Assembly: GCF_040267685.1 (NCBI RefSeq)
Contig: NZ_CP158367.1
Location: 1,302,001-1,366,000, forward strand
Reading direction: 5' to 3'
From: Proteinivorax tanatarense
GTDB taxonomy: Bacteria; Bacillota; Proteinivoracia; Proteinivoracales; Proteinivoracaceae
Length of the DNA: 64,000 bases
Of the stretch, positions 32,728 to 42,647 are shown piece after piece (the first letter of the stretch is position 1; the number at the start of each line of letters is the position of its first letter). Below the pieces are notes generated by a model, which had not been told where the DNA came from, ran no database searches, and was given only the letters and a program-made list of their open reading frames with translations. Made by a program: the position numbers and the translations under genes.

Positions 32728-35436
32728 TTGAATAACGTCACAAATCTTGACTTGAAAAAATTAAAACAGCGTCTAGCTTCAGATTTTGACAACGGGCTCT
32801 CACAAGTAACGGCAAAAAATAGGTTGCGAAAAGATGGGTATAACGTCATTAAACAACAAAAGAGCATCAGCCCTATTGGATTGTTTATAGATCAATTCAA
32901 AGATGCTATGGTAATAGTGTTAATCTTTGCTACTTTGATTTCAGGGTTATTAGGGGAGTACTATGATGGTATAACTATTATTATAATTATTATTCTTAAT
33001 GCAATTTTAGGTTTTGTTCAAGAATTTAAAGCTGAAAAGTCGTTGCAAGCTTTAGCAAAAATGACTTCCCCTAAAGCTACTGTTGTGCGAGAAGGAAAAG
33101 AGATAAAAATTGATAGTAGCGAGCTTATTGTTGGTGATTTAGTAGTGCTATTAAGTGGTGACAAGGTCCCTGCTGACATACGCTTAGTGGAGTCACAAAA
33201 CTTAGAAATTGATGAATCTGCTTTGACTGGAGAATCTGTGCCAGTTATAAAAAATGCAAATAAGCTAGTGGAAAGTTCGGTAGTTTCTGATGCAGTAAAC
33301 TGTTGTTTTATGGGAACATCGGTTACTAAAGGAAAAGCTAAAGGGGTAGTTTTTGCCACAGGAATGAAAAGTGCTATGGGTCAAGTAGCTCATATGATTG
33401 ATAGTGAAGGAAATGACGCTACACCTTTACAGAATAGGTTAAATCAGTTAGGTAAAGTTTTAGTTTCTTTATGTTTATTGGTTAGTTTTTTAGTAGTTCT
33501 ACTAGGAATCTATCGCGGAGAAGATATATATAAGATGTTTTTAGCTGGTGTGAGTTTAGCGGTAGCCGCAATACCAGAGGGACTGCCAGCCATTGTTACT
33601 ATCTGTCTTGCCTTAGGTGTACAAAGAATGTTAAAGCGAAGAGCAATAGTTAGAAAGCTCCCTGCTGTGGAAACATTAGGATGTGCTACCGTTATATGCT
33701 CAGATAAGACCGGAACTTTGACACAAAATAAGATGACTGTAGAAAAAATATATGTGGATGGAAAGTACATAGATGTGACCGGGGAAGGATATATTCCCAG
33801 TGGACAGTTTCTATATAAAAATTCGCTAATAAAAAACTTTAGCAAAATAAGTAGCTTAAAAACTCTTTTAGAAATAGGGGCTATTTGTAATAACAGTAAA
33901 TTATTAAAAAGAGGGATGGGTTCGTTAAAGTATGATTTGAGCGGAGATCCCACAGATGGAGCTTTGAACGTTTGTAGCCAAAAAGCTAAAATTACAAAAG
34001 AAAAAATTCTAGAAGAACATAACATATATACTGAACTACCTTTTGACTCTGATAGAAAAATGATGTCAGTTATACTTCAAAAAAATAATAACTTAAGAAG
34101 TTACACCAAAGGAGCTCCTGATATTATTTTGTCTAGATGTAGTAAAATTTTATCATCTGGTTCACAAATAATGTTGACCGATGAAAAAAAAGAGGAAATA
34201 GAGAAAGCTATTTCTCGCTTAGCTTCTCAAGGCTACAGGACTCTAGCCTTAAGTTATAAAAGTAGTGTTGTAAGTAGTCAACAAAAACATGTAGAATCTA
34301 ACATGGTTTTTGTTGGATTGGCAGCTATTTTTGACCCGCCACGACCAGAAGTTTTTTCGGCGGTAGCAAAGTGTAAAAGTGCTGGCATAAAAACTGTTAT
34401 GATTACTGGAGATCATAAAGCAACAGCTGTAAGTATAGCAAAACAATTAAAAATTTTACCGCCTTATGGCAAGGTTTTAACTGGTTCAGAGCTAAATCAA
34501 TATTCTTTTTCTCAGTTAATGGATGTTATAGATGATGTTTATGTCTTTGCTAGAGTATCACCAGAACATAAACTTAAAATAGTGAAGGCTCTAAAGCAAA
34601 AAGGGCACACAGTTGCTATGACAGGTGATGGAGTGAATGATGGGCCAGCTATTAAGGCAGCGGATATAGGGATAGCTATGGGGATAACTGGTACAGAGGT
34701 GACTAAAGAAGCTGCTTCTTTAATTTTAAGTGATGATAACTTTGCTACTATAGTAGAAGCAGTAGAAGAAGGTAGGAGTATATATGACAATATACGCAAG
34801 TTTATTAGGTTTTTGTTGTCTTGCAATGTAGGGGAGATAATGACGATGTTTTTAGCTATGCTGATGGGCCTACCCCTGCCATTGAAACCTATACAAATTT
34901 TATGGATTAATCTAGTGACTGATGGATTTCCTGCACTTGCACTGGGAGTTGAAAAACCTGAAGGAGAAATAATGAAAAGAAAACCTAGGCGGAAGAACCA
35001 AAGTGTATTTAGTGATGGACTAGATTTTAAAATTTTTAGTAGAGGTATAATGATTAGTATTATTACTTTAAGTTTATTTATAATTGGTTACAGGACTTCA
35101 GAGGGGAATTTGGAAGTTGCACGAACTATGGCCTTTGTAAGCTTAATAGTAACACAATTGGTGCATGTATTTGATTGTAGGTCAGAACGAAAATCAATTT
35201 TCGAAATGAATATATTTAGCAATATTTACTTAGTGATAGCTGTGTTATTTTCAACTATGTTGATGTTAGCGGTTATATATGTTGGTCCACTTCAAGCTGT
35301 TTTTAGTACTGTTCCTTTAAGTTTAGAACAATGGCTTATGATAACAGGTGTTGTAGCTTTTCCATACTTAATACAGTTTGTTGTTGTTATTTATAGGATT
35401 GTGACTAAAAAAGCTCAACTTAGTTATACTGAATAA
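32728..35436 (+). CDS. yloB: Calcium-translocating P-type ATPase (YloB type)
   Basis: This is a P2A-type cation pump of 902 residues. Motifs: N-terminal cation ATPase domain, TGES (ALTGESVPV), AAIPEGLPAIVT in M4 (PEGL is typical of calcium pumps), phosphorylation site CSDKTGTLTQN, KGAPD, and TGDGVNDGPAIKAADIGIAMG. About ten membrane segments follow the SERCA plan. GTG 32722 is only 1 base after AAGGAGG; TTG 32728, 7 bases after, is the preferred start. The neighbour order matches B. subtilis yloB, a calcium pump expressed during sporulation. Confidence 0.93.
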   Translation: MNNVTNLDLKKLKQRLASDFDNGLSQVTAKNRLRKDGYNVIKQQKSISPIGLFIDQFKDAMVIVLIFATLISGLLGEYYDGITIIIIIILNAILGFVQEFKAEKSLQALAKMTSPKATVVREGKEIKIDSSELIVGDLVVLLSGDKVPADIRLVESQNLEIDESALTGESVPVIKNANKLVESSVVSDAVNCCFMGTSVTKGKAKGVVFATGMKSAMGQVAHMIDSEGNDATPLQNRLNQLGKVLVSLCLLVSFLVVLLGIYRGEDIYKMFLAGVSLAVAAIPEGLPAIVTICLALGVQRMLKRRAIVRKLPAVETLGCATVICSDKTGTLTQNKMTVEKIYVDGKYIDVTGEGYIPSGQFLYKNSLIKNFSKISSLKTLLEIGAICNNSKLLKRGMGSLKYDLSGDPTDGALNVCSQKAKITKEKILEEHNIYTELPFDSDRKMMSVILQKNNNLRSYTKGAPDIILSRCSKILSSGSQIMLTDEKKEEIEKAISRLASQGYRTLALSYKSSVVSSQQKHVESNMVFVGLAAIFDPPRPEVFSAVAKCKSAGIKTVMITGDHKATAVSIAKQLKILPPYGKVLTGSELNQYSFSQLMDVIDDVYVFARVSPEHKLKIVKALKQKGHTVAMTGDGVNDGPAIKAADIGIAMGITGTEVTKEAASLILSDDNFATIVEAVEEGRSIYDNIRKFIRFLLSCNVGEIMTMFLAMLMGLPLPLKPIQILWINLVTDGFPALALGVEKPEGEIMKRKPRRKNQSVFSDGLDFKIFSRGIMISIITLSLFIIGYRTSEGNLEVARTMAFVSLIVTQLVHVFDCRSERKSIFEMNIFSNIYLVIAVLFSTMLMLAVIYVGPLQAVFSTVPLSLEQWLMITGVVAFPYLIQFVVVIYRIVTKKAQLSYTE

Positions 35437-35438
35437 TG

Positions 35439-35472
35439 AATAAAGGGCCTGTGTAGGCTCTTTATTTTTTTA
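35439..35472 (+). terminator. Terminator after the calcium ATPase gene
   Basis: AATAAAGGGCCT (35439-35450) pairs with AGGCTCTTTATT (35455-35466, one G-U), followed by T residues to 35470. Confidence 0.85.
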
Positions 35473-35543
35473 AAAGCTAGCACAAGAATTTGCACAAAAA
35501 AAGGAGCTTTTTTGGGAGAAAAAGACGTATTTTTAAGCTAAGC

Positions 35544-35572
35544 TTGAAATTTTACAATTTATTGGTTAAAAT
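35544..35572 (+). promoter_or_regulatory. SigA promoter of the yicC-remA-gmk-rpoZ-coaBC operon
   Basis: TTGAAA (35544-35549), 17 bases, then TAAAAT (35567-35572). It lies 21 bases before the yicC start, in the gap after the ATPase terminator. Confidence 0.6.
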
Positions 35573-35593
35573 AGTTTAAGAGGTGGTTCAACA

Positions 35594-36472
35594 ATGACAA
35601 AAAGTATGACTAGTTATGCTAGAGAGTCAGTCAATTTAGAAACCCTTAATTTAGTTATAGAAATGAGAGGGTTAAATAATAAATACTTAGATGTTATATG
35701 CAAAGTTCCTGAAAGTTTTGCTTTTTTAGAAGAAGACATAATTAAGTTGATTAGCACTAAGGTGGGAAGGGGTAGGATAGAGTGTAGGCTAAGTTACAAG
35801 CATTCTTCTACAGAAAAAAACTATAAGATTGACCAAGACACTTTACATAGTTTAATTGTTCAAGCGAAGCAGTTAGCAAAAAAATTTGATATAGCTACGC
35901 CGGATAACCTGCAATATTTTTTACAGCTTCCAGGTGTGATAGTGGAAGAAAGAGTGGAGAGAGAGGAAGATGTAATAAAAGAAGTTATTATTCCTAAAAT
36001 AGACAACGTTTTAGAGCAATTTGTGAAAATGAGGCAAGGGGAAGGAATGAGACTACAAGAAGATATAATAAAGAGGTTGAACCTAGTAGAGGAATATATA
36101 GATGATATTGAAGCTTTGTCAGAGGTTGTAATAGTTGAGTATAGAGATAAACTTAGAAAACGGATAGAAAAGCTTGGATTAGAAGGAGATCTAGAAGAAA
36201 ATAGACTAATGATGGAAGTTGCGATTTTTGCAGAGAAATCTAGCATAACTGAAGAGCTTGTTAGACTTAATAGTCATTTAAAGGAATTTCAAAAGACTTT
36301 GAATTCATCAGAGGGGACGATAGGTAGAAAGCTTGATTTCATTGTTCAAGAAATAAATCGTGAGACTAACACAATAGGCTCAAAATCACATAATTATGAT
36401 ATAAATAAATTAGTGGTAAATATAAAAAGTGAAATTGAAAAGATTAGAGAGCAAATTCAAAATATAGAATAA
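35594..36472 (+). CDS. yicC: YicC family endoribonuclease-like protein (YloC)
   Basis: This is a 292-residue YicC/YloC protein. The N-terminal domain starts TKSMTSYARES and has EMRGLNNKYLDVICKVPE; the C-terminal DUF1732 domain has MMEVAIFAEKSSITEELVRLNSHL and IGRKLDFIVQEINRETNTIGSK. YicC proteins act as endoribonucleases (E. coli, B. subtilis work). It is followed by remA and gmk, a conserved order. The ribosome site AAGAGGTGG precedes ATG 35594. Confidence 0.93.
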   Translation: MTKSMTSYARESVNLETLNLVIEMRGLNNKYLDVICKVPESFAFLEEDIIKLISTKVGRGRIECRLSYKHSSTEKNYKIDQDTLHSLIVQAKQLAKKFDIATPDNLQYFLQLPGVIVEERVEREEDVIKEVIIPKIDNVLEQFVKMRQGEGMRLQEDIIKRLNLVEEYIDDIEALSEVVIVEYRDKLRKRIEKLGLEGDLEENRLMMEVAIFAEKSSITEELVRLNSHLKEFQKTLNSSEGTIGRKLDFIVQEINRETNTIGSKSHNYDINKLVVNIKSEIEKIREQIQNIE

Positions 36473-36499
36473 AGTTATCTACTAGAAAGGAGAATATTA

Positions 36500-36763
36500 A
36501 TGGAAATAAAACTAATCAACATAGGTTTTGGGAATATAGTTTCAGCTAATAGGATAATTGCTATTGTAAGTCCTGAATCAGCACCAATTAAAAGGATTGT
36601 TCAAGAAGCTAGAGATAATGGCACTCTAATTGATGCTACATATGGTAGGAGAACAAGAGCAGTTGTAGTAACTGATAGTGAGCATATTATTTTATCAGCT
36701 GTGCAGCCAGAAACTGTGGCGCAAAGATTGAATGGAAAATCTCAAACAATAGAAGAGGAGTAG
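36500..36763 (+). CDS. remA: Extracellular matrix regulator RemA (DUF370)
   Basis: This is an 87-residue DNA-binding protein of the RemA/DUF370 family ([27 protein letters not shown]... [17 protein letters not shown]). In B. subtilis it activates biofilm matrix and osmoprotection genes; in Clostridia its targets are unknown. ATG 36500 follows AAAGGAGA. It sits between yicC and gmk as in B. subtilis. Confidence 0.92.
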   Translation: MEIKLINIGFGNIVSANRIIAIVSPESAPIKRIVQEARDNGTLIDATYGRRTRAVVVTDSEHIILSAVQPETVAQRLNGKSQTIEEE

Positions 36764-36772
36764 GAGAGCTAT

Positions 36773-37393
36773 ATGTCAACACAAGGGTTGTTAATCGTGT
36801 TATCTGGACCTTCTGGGGCAGGGAAAGGTACAGTTTGTAAAGCACTACTTAAAGAATGTCCTCAAATTCAGTATTCTATATCTGCTACAACTAGGGAGCC
36901 AAGAACGGGAGAAAAAGAAGGAAAAAGTTACTTTTTTACGGAAAAAAAACAATTCGAAAGTAAGATCGAAAGTAACCAGTTCTTGGAATGGGCAAAAGTA
37001 TACGACAATTATTATGGAACGCCAAAAGATTTTGTAATAAAGAATTTAAAAAAAGGGAAAGATGTAATTTTAGAAATTGACGTAAATGGAGCTAAGCAAG
37101 TATTGAAAAATTTTCCTGATGGAACTTTCATTTTTCTATTACCCCCCTCTTTAGAGGAGTTGTCTAATAGGATAAATAAGAGAGGTACTGATTCTCAAGA
37201 AGTTATAAAAAAAAGGTTGGCTTCTGCTGAAGGTGAAATTTCAGAAATGAAAAACTATAACTATGCTGTGCTAAATGATCAGGTAGAAAATGCTGTAGAA
37301 AAAATAAAGGCTATTATTATTGCAGAGAAGTGTAAGATTGATAAAATAGATGTTATTAAGGAGGATTTCAAAAATGATTTACCCATCGATTGA
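36773..37393 (+). CDS. gmk: Guanylate kinase Gmk
   Basis: Gmk phosphorylates GMP to GDP. The 206-residue enzyme has the P-loop LSGPSGAGKGTV (about 11-22), the GMP-binding region SATTREPRTGEKEGKSYFF, DVILEIDVNGAKQV and the lid region RGTDSQEVIKKRL. It is the target of (p)ppGpp in Gram-positives. ATG 36773 follows GGAGAG, and the 3' end overlaps rpoZ by 20 bases. Confidence 0.97.
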   Translation: MSTQGLLIVLSGPSGAGKGTVCKALLKECPQIQYSISATTREPRTGEKEGKSYFFTEKKQFESKIESNQFLEWAKVYDNYYGTPKDFVIKNLKKGKDVILEIDVNGAKQVLKNFPDGTFIFLLPPSLEELSNRINKRGTDSQEVIKKRLASAEGEISEMKNYNYAVLNDQVENAVEKIKAIIIAEKCKIDKIDVIKEDFKNDLPID

Positions 37394-37559
37394 TGATCTT
37401 TTAAAAAAAGTAGATAATAAGTATGCATTAGTAGTAGGGGCAGCTAAACGCTCTAGAGATTTACTTATGGATGAACAAGAAGAAGTAGAGGAGAATAACA
37501 AAAAGACTGTAACTATCGCATTGGAAGAAGTACTTGATGATAGAATAATCATTGATTAA
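37374..37559 (+). CDS. rpoZ: DNA-directed RNA polymerase subunit omega RpoZ
   Basis: This is a 61-residue omega subunit, helping RNA polymerase assembly. The signature is YPSIDDLLKKVDNKYALVVGAAKRSRDL, with an acidic C-terminus including VTIALEEVLDD. The frame is open from 37350, but AAGGAGG at 37358-37364 points to ATG 37374, inside the end of gmk; translation is probably coupled. Confidence 0.95.
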   Translation: MIYPSIDDLLKKVDNKYALVVGAAKRSRDLLMDEQEEVEENNKKTVTIALEEVLDDRIIID

Positions 37560-37577
37560 GAATTAAGGGGAGTTTCT

Positions 37578-38768
37578 ATGTCAAAGACTATAGTGTTAGG
37601 TGTAACAGGAGGAATAGCTGCTTATAAATCAGTAGATATAGTTAGTAGGTTAAAGAAACAAGGTTATGACGTTTTTGTTATATTAACTCAACATGGGCAA
37701 AAATTTATTACCGAGACAACATTTCAGTCTATATCGCAAAATCAAGTATATACAGATATGTTTGAAATATCTCAACATGATACTGAGCATATTTCGCTAG
37801 CTAAAAGAGCAGATTTATTTGTAGTAGCTCCAGCTACAGCAAATATTTTGGGGAAAGTGGCAGGTGGTATAGCAGACGATTTGCTATCTACAACTTTAAT
37901 GGCAGCTAAATCTCCTGTCCTTTTTGCACCTGCTATGAATACAGCTATGTATGAAAATGAAATTGTGCAGCAAAACATCACTAAGCTTGAAAAGTTAGGC
38001 TATCTTTTTGAGGAACCACAACAAGGAAGACTAGCTTGTGGAGATATTGGGAAAGGTAAAATGGCAGAGCCTGAGTGTATAGTCAAGAGAATTAACAAAG
38101 AGCTATGCAAAAAACAGCAGTTGAAAGGTAAAAAAGTTCTAGTAACTGCAGGTCCGACTATTGAACCTATTGATCCATTTAGATATATAACAAACCATTC
38201 CAGTGGGAAAATGGGATATGCTATCGCTGAAGTGGCTGCTTCGCTAGGTGCAAATGTTACTTTAATCAGTGGACCAACAAACTTGAAAAAACCGGATAGC
38301 GTTGAATTTGTACAAACTTTAACTGCAGTTGAAATGTTTGATGCTATTAAAGAACACGTTGACTCAAGTGACGCTATAGTTATGTCTGCAGCAGTGTCAG
38401 ATTATGCACCAAAAACTTATAAAACTAATAAGATAAAAAAGAAAGATGATAATATAACTTTAGAACTTAAGAAAAACCCTGACATTTTAAAAAGCCTTGA
38501 TAAAATAAACCCTCGGCTTGTAAAGGTTGGTTTTGCAGCTGAAACTAACCATACAAATCAATATGCTAAGGAAAAACTAGAAAACAAAAAACTTGACTTA
38601 ATCGTAGCTAATGATATATCAAACTCAAATTCTGGTTTTAAAAGTGATAACAATAAAATAACAATAATTAACCATCAAAAAACCATATCATATGATATAA
38701 TGAGTAAGGTAGAATGTGCTGAAATAATAATGGAGCATGTAATTCCTTTATTGAGTAAAACAAACTAG
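37578..38768 (+). CDS. coaBC: Bifunctional phosphopantothenoylcysteine decarboxylase/ligase CoaBC
   Basis: CoaBC makes 4'-phosphopantetheine from 4'-phosphopantothenate and cysteine in two coenzyme A steps. The N-terminal FMN-dependent CoaC part (about 1-180) has GVTGGIAAYK, the APAMNTAMYEN motif and the catalytic Cys region ACGDIGKGKMAEP. The C-terminal CoaB part has VTAGPTIEPIDPFRYITNHSSGKMG and SAAVSDYAPK. The ribosome site is AAGGGGAG. A terminator follows. Confidence 0.95.
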   Translation: MSKTIVLGVTGGIAAYKSVDIVSRLKKQGYDVFVILTQHGQKFITETTFQSISQNQVYTDMFEISQHDTEHISLAKRADLFVVAPATANILGKVAGGIADDLLSTTLMAAKSPVLFAPAMNTAMYENEIVQQNITKLEKLGYLFEEPQQGRLACGDIGKGKMAEPECIVKRINKELCKKQQLKGKKVLVTAGPTIEPIDPFRYITNHSSGKMGYAIAEVAASLGANVTLISGPTNLKKPDSVEFVQTLTAVEMFDAIKEHVDSSDAIVMSAAVSDYAPKTYKTNKIKKKDDNITLELKKNPDILKSLDKINPRLVKVGFAAETNHTNQYAKEKLENKKLDLIVANDISNSNSGFKSDNNKITIINHQKTISYDIMSKVECAEIIMEHVIPLLSKTN

Positions 38769-38792
38769 CCCTATGGGGTTAGTTTGTTTTAT
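38757..38792 (+). terminator. Terminator after coaBC
   Basis: AAAACAAACTAGCCC (38757-38771) pairs with GGGGTTAGTTTGTTTT (38775-38790, one G-U), with T residues at the end. It overlaps the stop codon. Confidence 0.85.
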
Positions 38793-38806
38793 ATACACCG
38801 TAAATA

Positions 38807-38815
38807 TGATATAAT
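38807..38815 (+). promoter_or_regulatory. Extended -10 promoter upstream of priA
   Basis: TGATATAAT is a perfect extended -10 (TGnTATAAT), 34 bases before the priA start and just after the coaBC terminator. No good -35 box is seen. Confidence 0.5.
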
Positions 38816-38849
38816 TATTATATTATTGAACTTTAGGGGGACATGGTAT

Positions 38850-41222
38850 ATGATTGCTGAAGTAGCTGTAGATTGCCCTATGAAAAAACTAAATAAAGTA
38901 TTTCACTATTTAATCCCCCCTCACTTAAAGCAATTTATTTCCCCGGGGTCAAGAGTTATTGTACCCTTTGGCAGACAAAGAGTGTTAGGGTATGTATTAG
39001 ATATTAAAGAACATAGTGATATAACACAGTTAAAATATATTCATGACATTTTAGATGGGCAGCCACTTTTGGATGAGAATATGATAAAGCTTGGGAAATG
39101 GATGGCTCATCGGTATATCACTAGCTTAGCATGTTGTTTTAATGCAATGCTTCCTTCTGCTCTTAAAACAAATGCTGTAGAAAAATATACAGTAGGGGAT
39201 AATTGTTATGACGAGAAATTAAAAACGTTTCTGTCGACACCCAAAGCTTTGGGTGAACTTATAAAAGCATTTGGTTTGTCCTCCCAAGATATTAGTTTAT
39301 ACATTAAAAGAGGAGTACTTGTTAAACAAAAACATTATGAACATAAAAGTTCTCAAAAATATATAGATATATTGCAACTAACCAAAGGGGTAACTAAGGA
39401 GGATATTAGCAAGAGAGCCTACAGGCAGCATCAGCTTTTTGAGGTGCTTAAAAATCAAAAGGAAGTAGTTTTTCAAAAACTGCCTGTGGAGCTTAAAAGA
39501 GCTGCTAATAGTTTGGTTGAAAAAGGTGTAGTGCTAAAAAAACAAAAACAAGTATTTAGAGAGCCTAACAATATTAATATTCAAGAGAAATGTGTTATTT
39601 CTTTAACCTCTTATCAAAAACAGGTTTTTGAAACCGTAAGCGAATCATTGAGCAATTTAAAAAGAGATAGTTTTCTTTTATGGGGAGTAACTGGTAGTGG
39701 GAAAACAGAAATTTACCTTCGGCTTGCGGAAAAAGCTATATCTCAAAATAACGATGTAATTGTTCTAGTTCCAGAGATAGCTCTTACTCCTCTGATGGTA
39801 AATCGATTTAAAAATAAGTTCAACGATAATGTAGCAGTACTGCACTCGGGATTATCCCAGGGAGAAAAGTTAGATCAATGGCAAAAAATAAAGGAAGGCA
39901 AAGTAAAAATAGTAGTAGGAGCTAGAAGTGCCGTTTTTGCACCATTTAAAAATGTTGGCCTAATAATAATAGATGAGGAGCACGAGAATACTTATAAACA
40001 AGAAGAAAACCCAAAATATCATACTATAGAAATTGCACAGAAAAGATTAGAGTTATCACAAGGGGTTTTATTACTGGGGTCTGCTACCCCATCTATTGAA
40101 AGCTTGTATAGAACAGAACATGGTGAATACAAGCTTTTAAACCTGCCCAAACGAGCTACCGCAAATGAAATGCCTTTAATTGATGTTGTCGACATGAAAA
40201 GTGAGTTGGAAAATGGAAACCGTAGCATTTTTAGTAAAAAGTTATTTAAAAGTATAAAAAAGTCCCTAGATAACAACGAGCAAGTAGTTTTATTTCTTAA
40301 TCGAAGGGGGTTTTCAACTACTACACTGTGCAGGAAATGTGGCTTTACATTTAAATGCCCTAGTTGTGATTTGACGTTAACAAGTCATGATAACGGCAAT
40401 TTCTTGATATGTCACTACTGTCACTATCAGTTAAGCAAACCTAATTCGTGTCCATCATGCAAAAGTATTCATTTATCATTCAATGGGATTGGCACGGAAA
40501 AATTACAAAAAGAAGTTCAAAAGGTTTTTCCAAAAAGTAAAATATTGCGAATGGATGTAGACACTATGTCATCAAAAGATAGTTATAATAAAGTTTATCA
40601 ACAATTTGCTGATAAACAGGGAGATATTCTTATTGGAACTCAAATGATAGCTAAGGGTTTTGATTTCCCAGATGTGACAACTGTAGGGATTATTATTGCG
40701 GATATGGGTTTAAATATCCCTGACTTTAGAAGTGCAGAAAAGACTTTTCAGTTAGTTACCCAAGTAGCAGGAAGAGCAGGTAGGGGGGATAAAGCAGGGG
40801 TAGTTATTTTACAGACATATTCACCTGAACATTATAGTATTGAGCATAGTTCTAAGTACCAGTATAAGCAATTTTACTTAAAAGAAATTAAAATTAGAGA
40901 AGCGTTAAACTACCCTCCTTTCGTAAAAATTATAAAGTTTGATATAGTAGCAAACCAAGAAGAAAGAGTAAAAAAAGAAGCTATTGAAGTAGCTGAAATG
41001 CTAAAAGAACTACAAAAAAAGCATCAAATACAAAAAAGTGAGATATTAGGACCGGTAATGAGTGCTAGATACAAGTTAAGAAATAACTATAGATGGCAGG
41101 TTATGCTTAAGACCAATAATATGAAACAATGGTTAGACATTCTAAATAAATATAATTTCCCTCATAAATTTTCTAAAGGTATTAGAGTCTCTATAGATGT
41201 AGAACCAACAACAACCACATAA
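38850..41222 (+). CDS. priA: Primosomal replication restart helicase PriA
   Basis: PriA reloads the replisome at stalled forks. The protein has an N-terminal DNA-binding domain (MIAEVAVDCPMKKLNKVFHY), DEAH-type helicase motifs GVTGSGKTEIYLRL (Walker A), IIDEEHENTYKQ (Walker B) and GSATPSIES. A zinc region with eight cysteines (CRKCGFTFKCPSC...CHYC...CPSC) and helicase motif QVAGRAGRG follow. The frame is open from 38784, but ATG 38850 after AGGGGG gives the conserved N-terminus and 790 residues. def follows. Confidence 0.96.
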   Translation: MIAEVAVDCPMKKLNKVFHYLIPPHLKQFISPGSRVIVPFGRQRVLGYVLDIKEHSDITQLKYIHDILDGQPLLDENMIKLGKWMAHRYITSLACCFNAMLPSALKTNAVEKYTVGDNCYDEKLKTFLSTPKALGELIKAFGLSSQDISLYIKRGVLVKQKHYEHKSSQKYIDILQLTKGVTKEDISKRAYRQHQLFEVLKNQKEVVFQKLPVELKRAANSLVEKGVVLKKQKQVFREPNNINIQEKCVISLTSYQKQVFETVSESLSNLKRDSFLLWGVTGSGKTEIYLRLAEKAISQNNDVIVLVPEIALTPLMVNRFKNKFNDNVAVLHSGLSQGEKLDQWQKIKEGKVKIVVGARSAVFAPFKNVGLIIIDEEHENTYKQEENPKYHTIEIAQKRLELSQGVLLLGSATPSIESLYRTEHGEYKLLNLPKRATANEMPLIDVVDMKSELENGNRSIFSKKLFKSIKKSLDNNEQVVLFLNRRGFSTTTLCRKCGFTFKCPSCDLTLTSHDNGNFLICHYCHYQLSKPNSCPSCKSIHLSFNGIGTEKLQKEVQKVFPKSKILRMDVDTMSSKDSYNKVYQQFADKQGDILIGTQMIAKGFDFPDVTTVGIIIADMGLNIPDFRSAEKTFQLVTQVAGRAGRGDKAGVVILQTYSPEHYSIEHSSKYQYKQFYLKEIKIREALNYPPFVKIIKFDIVANQEERVKKEAIEVAEMLKELQKKHQIQKSEILGPVMSARYKLRNNYRWQVMLKTNNMKQWLDILNKYNFPHKFSKGIRVSIDVEPTTTT

Positions 41223-41235
41223 GGAGGATATTTTG

Positions 41236-41694
41236 ATGGCAATTAGACAAGTTTTACAGGATGAGAATCCAATTTTAAGAAAAAAATCAATTCCCGTAAA
41301 AGAGATTAACCAAGAAACAATAAGATTATTAGATGATATGCATGATACTATGGTTGATTATGAGGGGATAGGTTTAGCTGCGCCACAAGTTGGGGTGTTA
41401 AAAAGGGTTATAGTAGTGCAATTGGGGGAGGAACTACCTAAGATCGAGTTAGTTAATCCGAAAATAGAAAAGACTATAGGAGAAAAATCAGATTTGGAAG
41501 GGTGCTTAAGTGTACCAGGAGTTTTTGGTGAAGTTAAACGGGCTGAAGAAATTGTTGTATCTGGGCTGAATCGTACAGGTAAAAAAATAAAATTTAATGC
41601 GCAAGGAATGCTTTCTAGGGCTTTGCAGCATGAAATAGATCATTTAGATGGTATTATATTTACAGATAAAGTAGACAAACTGGTGGAAGGTTAG
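41236..41694 (+). CDS. def: Peptide deformylase Def
   Basis: Def removes the formyl group from new proteins. The 152-residue metalloenzyme has all three motifs: GIGLAAPQVG, EGCLSVPG and the metal site HEIDHLDG. TTG 41233 opens the frame, but ATG 41236 is better placed after AAGGAGGA. fmt, which provides the formyl group on initiator tRNA, follows directly. This pairing is near universal. Confidence 0.97.
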   Translation: MAIRQVLQDENPILRKKSIPVKEINQETIRLLDDMHDTMVDYEGIGLAAPQVGVLKRVIVVQLGEELPKIELVNPKIEKTIGEKSDLEGCLSVPGVFGEVKRAEEIVVSGLNRTGKKIKFNAQGMLSRALQHEIDHLDGIIFTDKVDKLVEG

Positions 41695-41703
41695 GTGATA
41701 AAT

Positions 41704-42645
41704 ATGAGAGTTGTATTTATGGGAACACCTGATTTTGCAGTTCCTACCTTAAGAGTTCTTAATGAAAACTATGATCTTGTCTCCGTAGTGACTCAACCAG
41801 ATAGAAAAAAAGGGAGAGGGCAAAAAAAACTTTTTTCACCAGTTAAAACATTTGCAAATGAACATGAATTACCAATACTACAGCCAAATACAGTAAAAAG
41901 CAAGGATTTTATAGCAAAAGTAGAAAGCTTATCTCCAGATGTCATTGTTGTAGTAGCTTATGGGCAAATTATACCAAAACAGATTTTAGAATTGCCTCCT
42001 TTAGGCTGTATAAATGTTCATGGCTCATTGCTGCCTGCGTATAGAGGGGCGGCTCCTATTCACTGGGCATTACTTAAAGGTGAAAAAACTACAGGTGTAA
42101 CAACTATGTTGATGGATGAAGGTATGGATACAGGTGACATATTAATAAAAAGGACAGTAACGATAAGTGACCAAGACAATGTAGCAACTTTACACGAAAG
42201 ATTATCAAAAGTTGGTGCTACTACCTTAATAGAAACCTTGGATAAACTTAAATCTCAAGAGATAGTACCTCAACCACAGAACTCTAAATTAGCTACTTAT
42301 GCACCAAAGCTAACAAAAGATTTATGTAAGATAAATTGGTCTGAAGATAATATCAAGGTTTTTAATAGAATTAGAGGTCTTAACCCGTGGCCTGGTGCCT
42401 ATACCTACTTTAGGGGGGCGAGAGTTAAAGTGTTTGAAAGTGAAATTTCAAATAAAGACTATAAAAAAACATGTGGTGAAGTTATTTCGGTTGATCATAA
42501 AGGGTTGTTAGTTCAATCGAAAAATAGTTCAATTTACTTAAAAGTCTTGCAACCTGAAAACAAGAAGAAAATGGATGCTATCTCTTTTGTAAATGGATAC
42601 AATATTAAAGAAGGAGAGAACTTTGAGGAAAAGAGAAGGGGATAA
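41704..42645 (+). CDS. fmt: Methionyl-tRNA formyltransferase Fmt
   Basis: Fmt formylates Met-tRNA(fMet) with 10-formyl-THF. The 313-residue protein starts MRVVFMGTPDFAVPTLR. It has the catalytic region CINVHGSLLPAYRGAAPIHWAL and TGVTTMLMDEGMDTGDIL, with a C-terminal OB-like domain. GTG 41695 opens the frame, but AGGTGA at 41693-41698 is the ribosome site for ATG 41704. Confidence 0.97.
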   Translation: MRVVFMGTPDFAVPTLRVLNENYDLVSVVTQPDRKKGRGQKKLFSPVKTFANEHELPILQPNTVKSKDFIAKVESLSPDVIVVVAYGQIIPKQILELPPLGCINVHGSLLPAYRGAAPIHWALLKGEKTTGVTTMLMDEGMDTGDILIKRTVTISDQDNVATLHERLSKVGATTLIETLDKLKSQEIVPQPQNSKLATYAPKLTKDLCKINWSEDNIKVFNRIRGLNPWPGAYTYFRGARVKVFESEISNKDYKKTCGEVISVDHKGLLVQSKNSSIYLKVLQPENKKKMDAISFVNGYNIKEGENFEEKRRG

Positions 42646-42647
42646 AA

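Noticed and set aside
33510-34025. 171-residue frame on the minus strand inside the calcium ATPase gene
   Set aside because: It lies fully antisense to strongly conserved P-ATPase motifs, has no ribosome site and no recognisable domain; AT-rich antisense frames of this size occur by chance.
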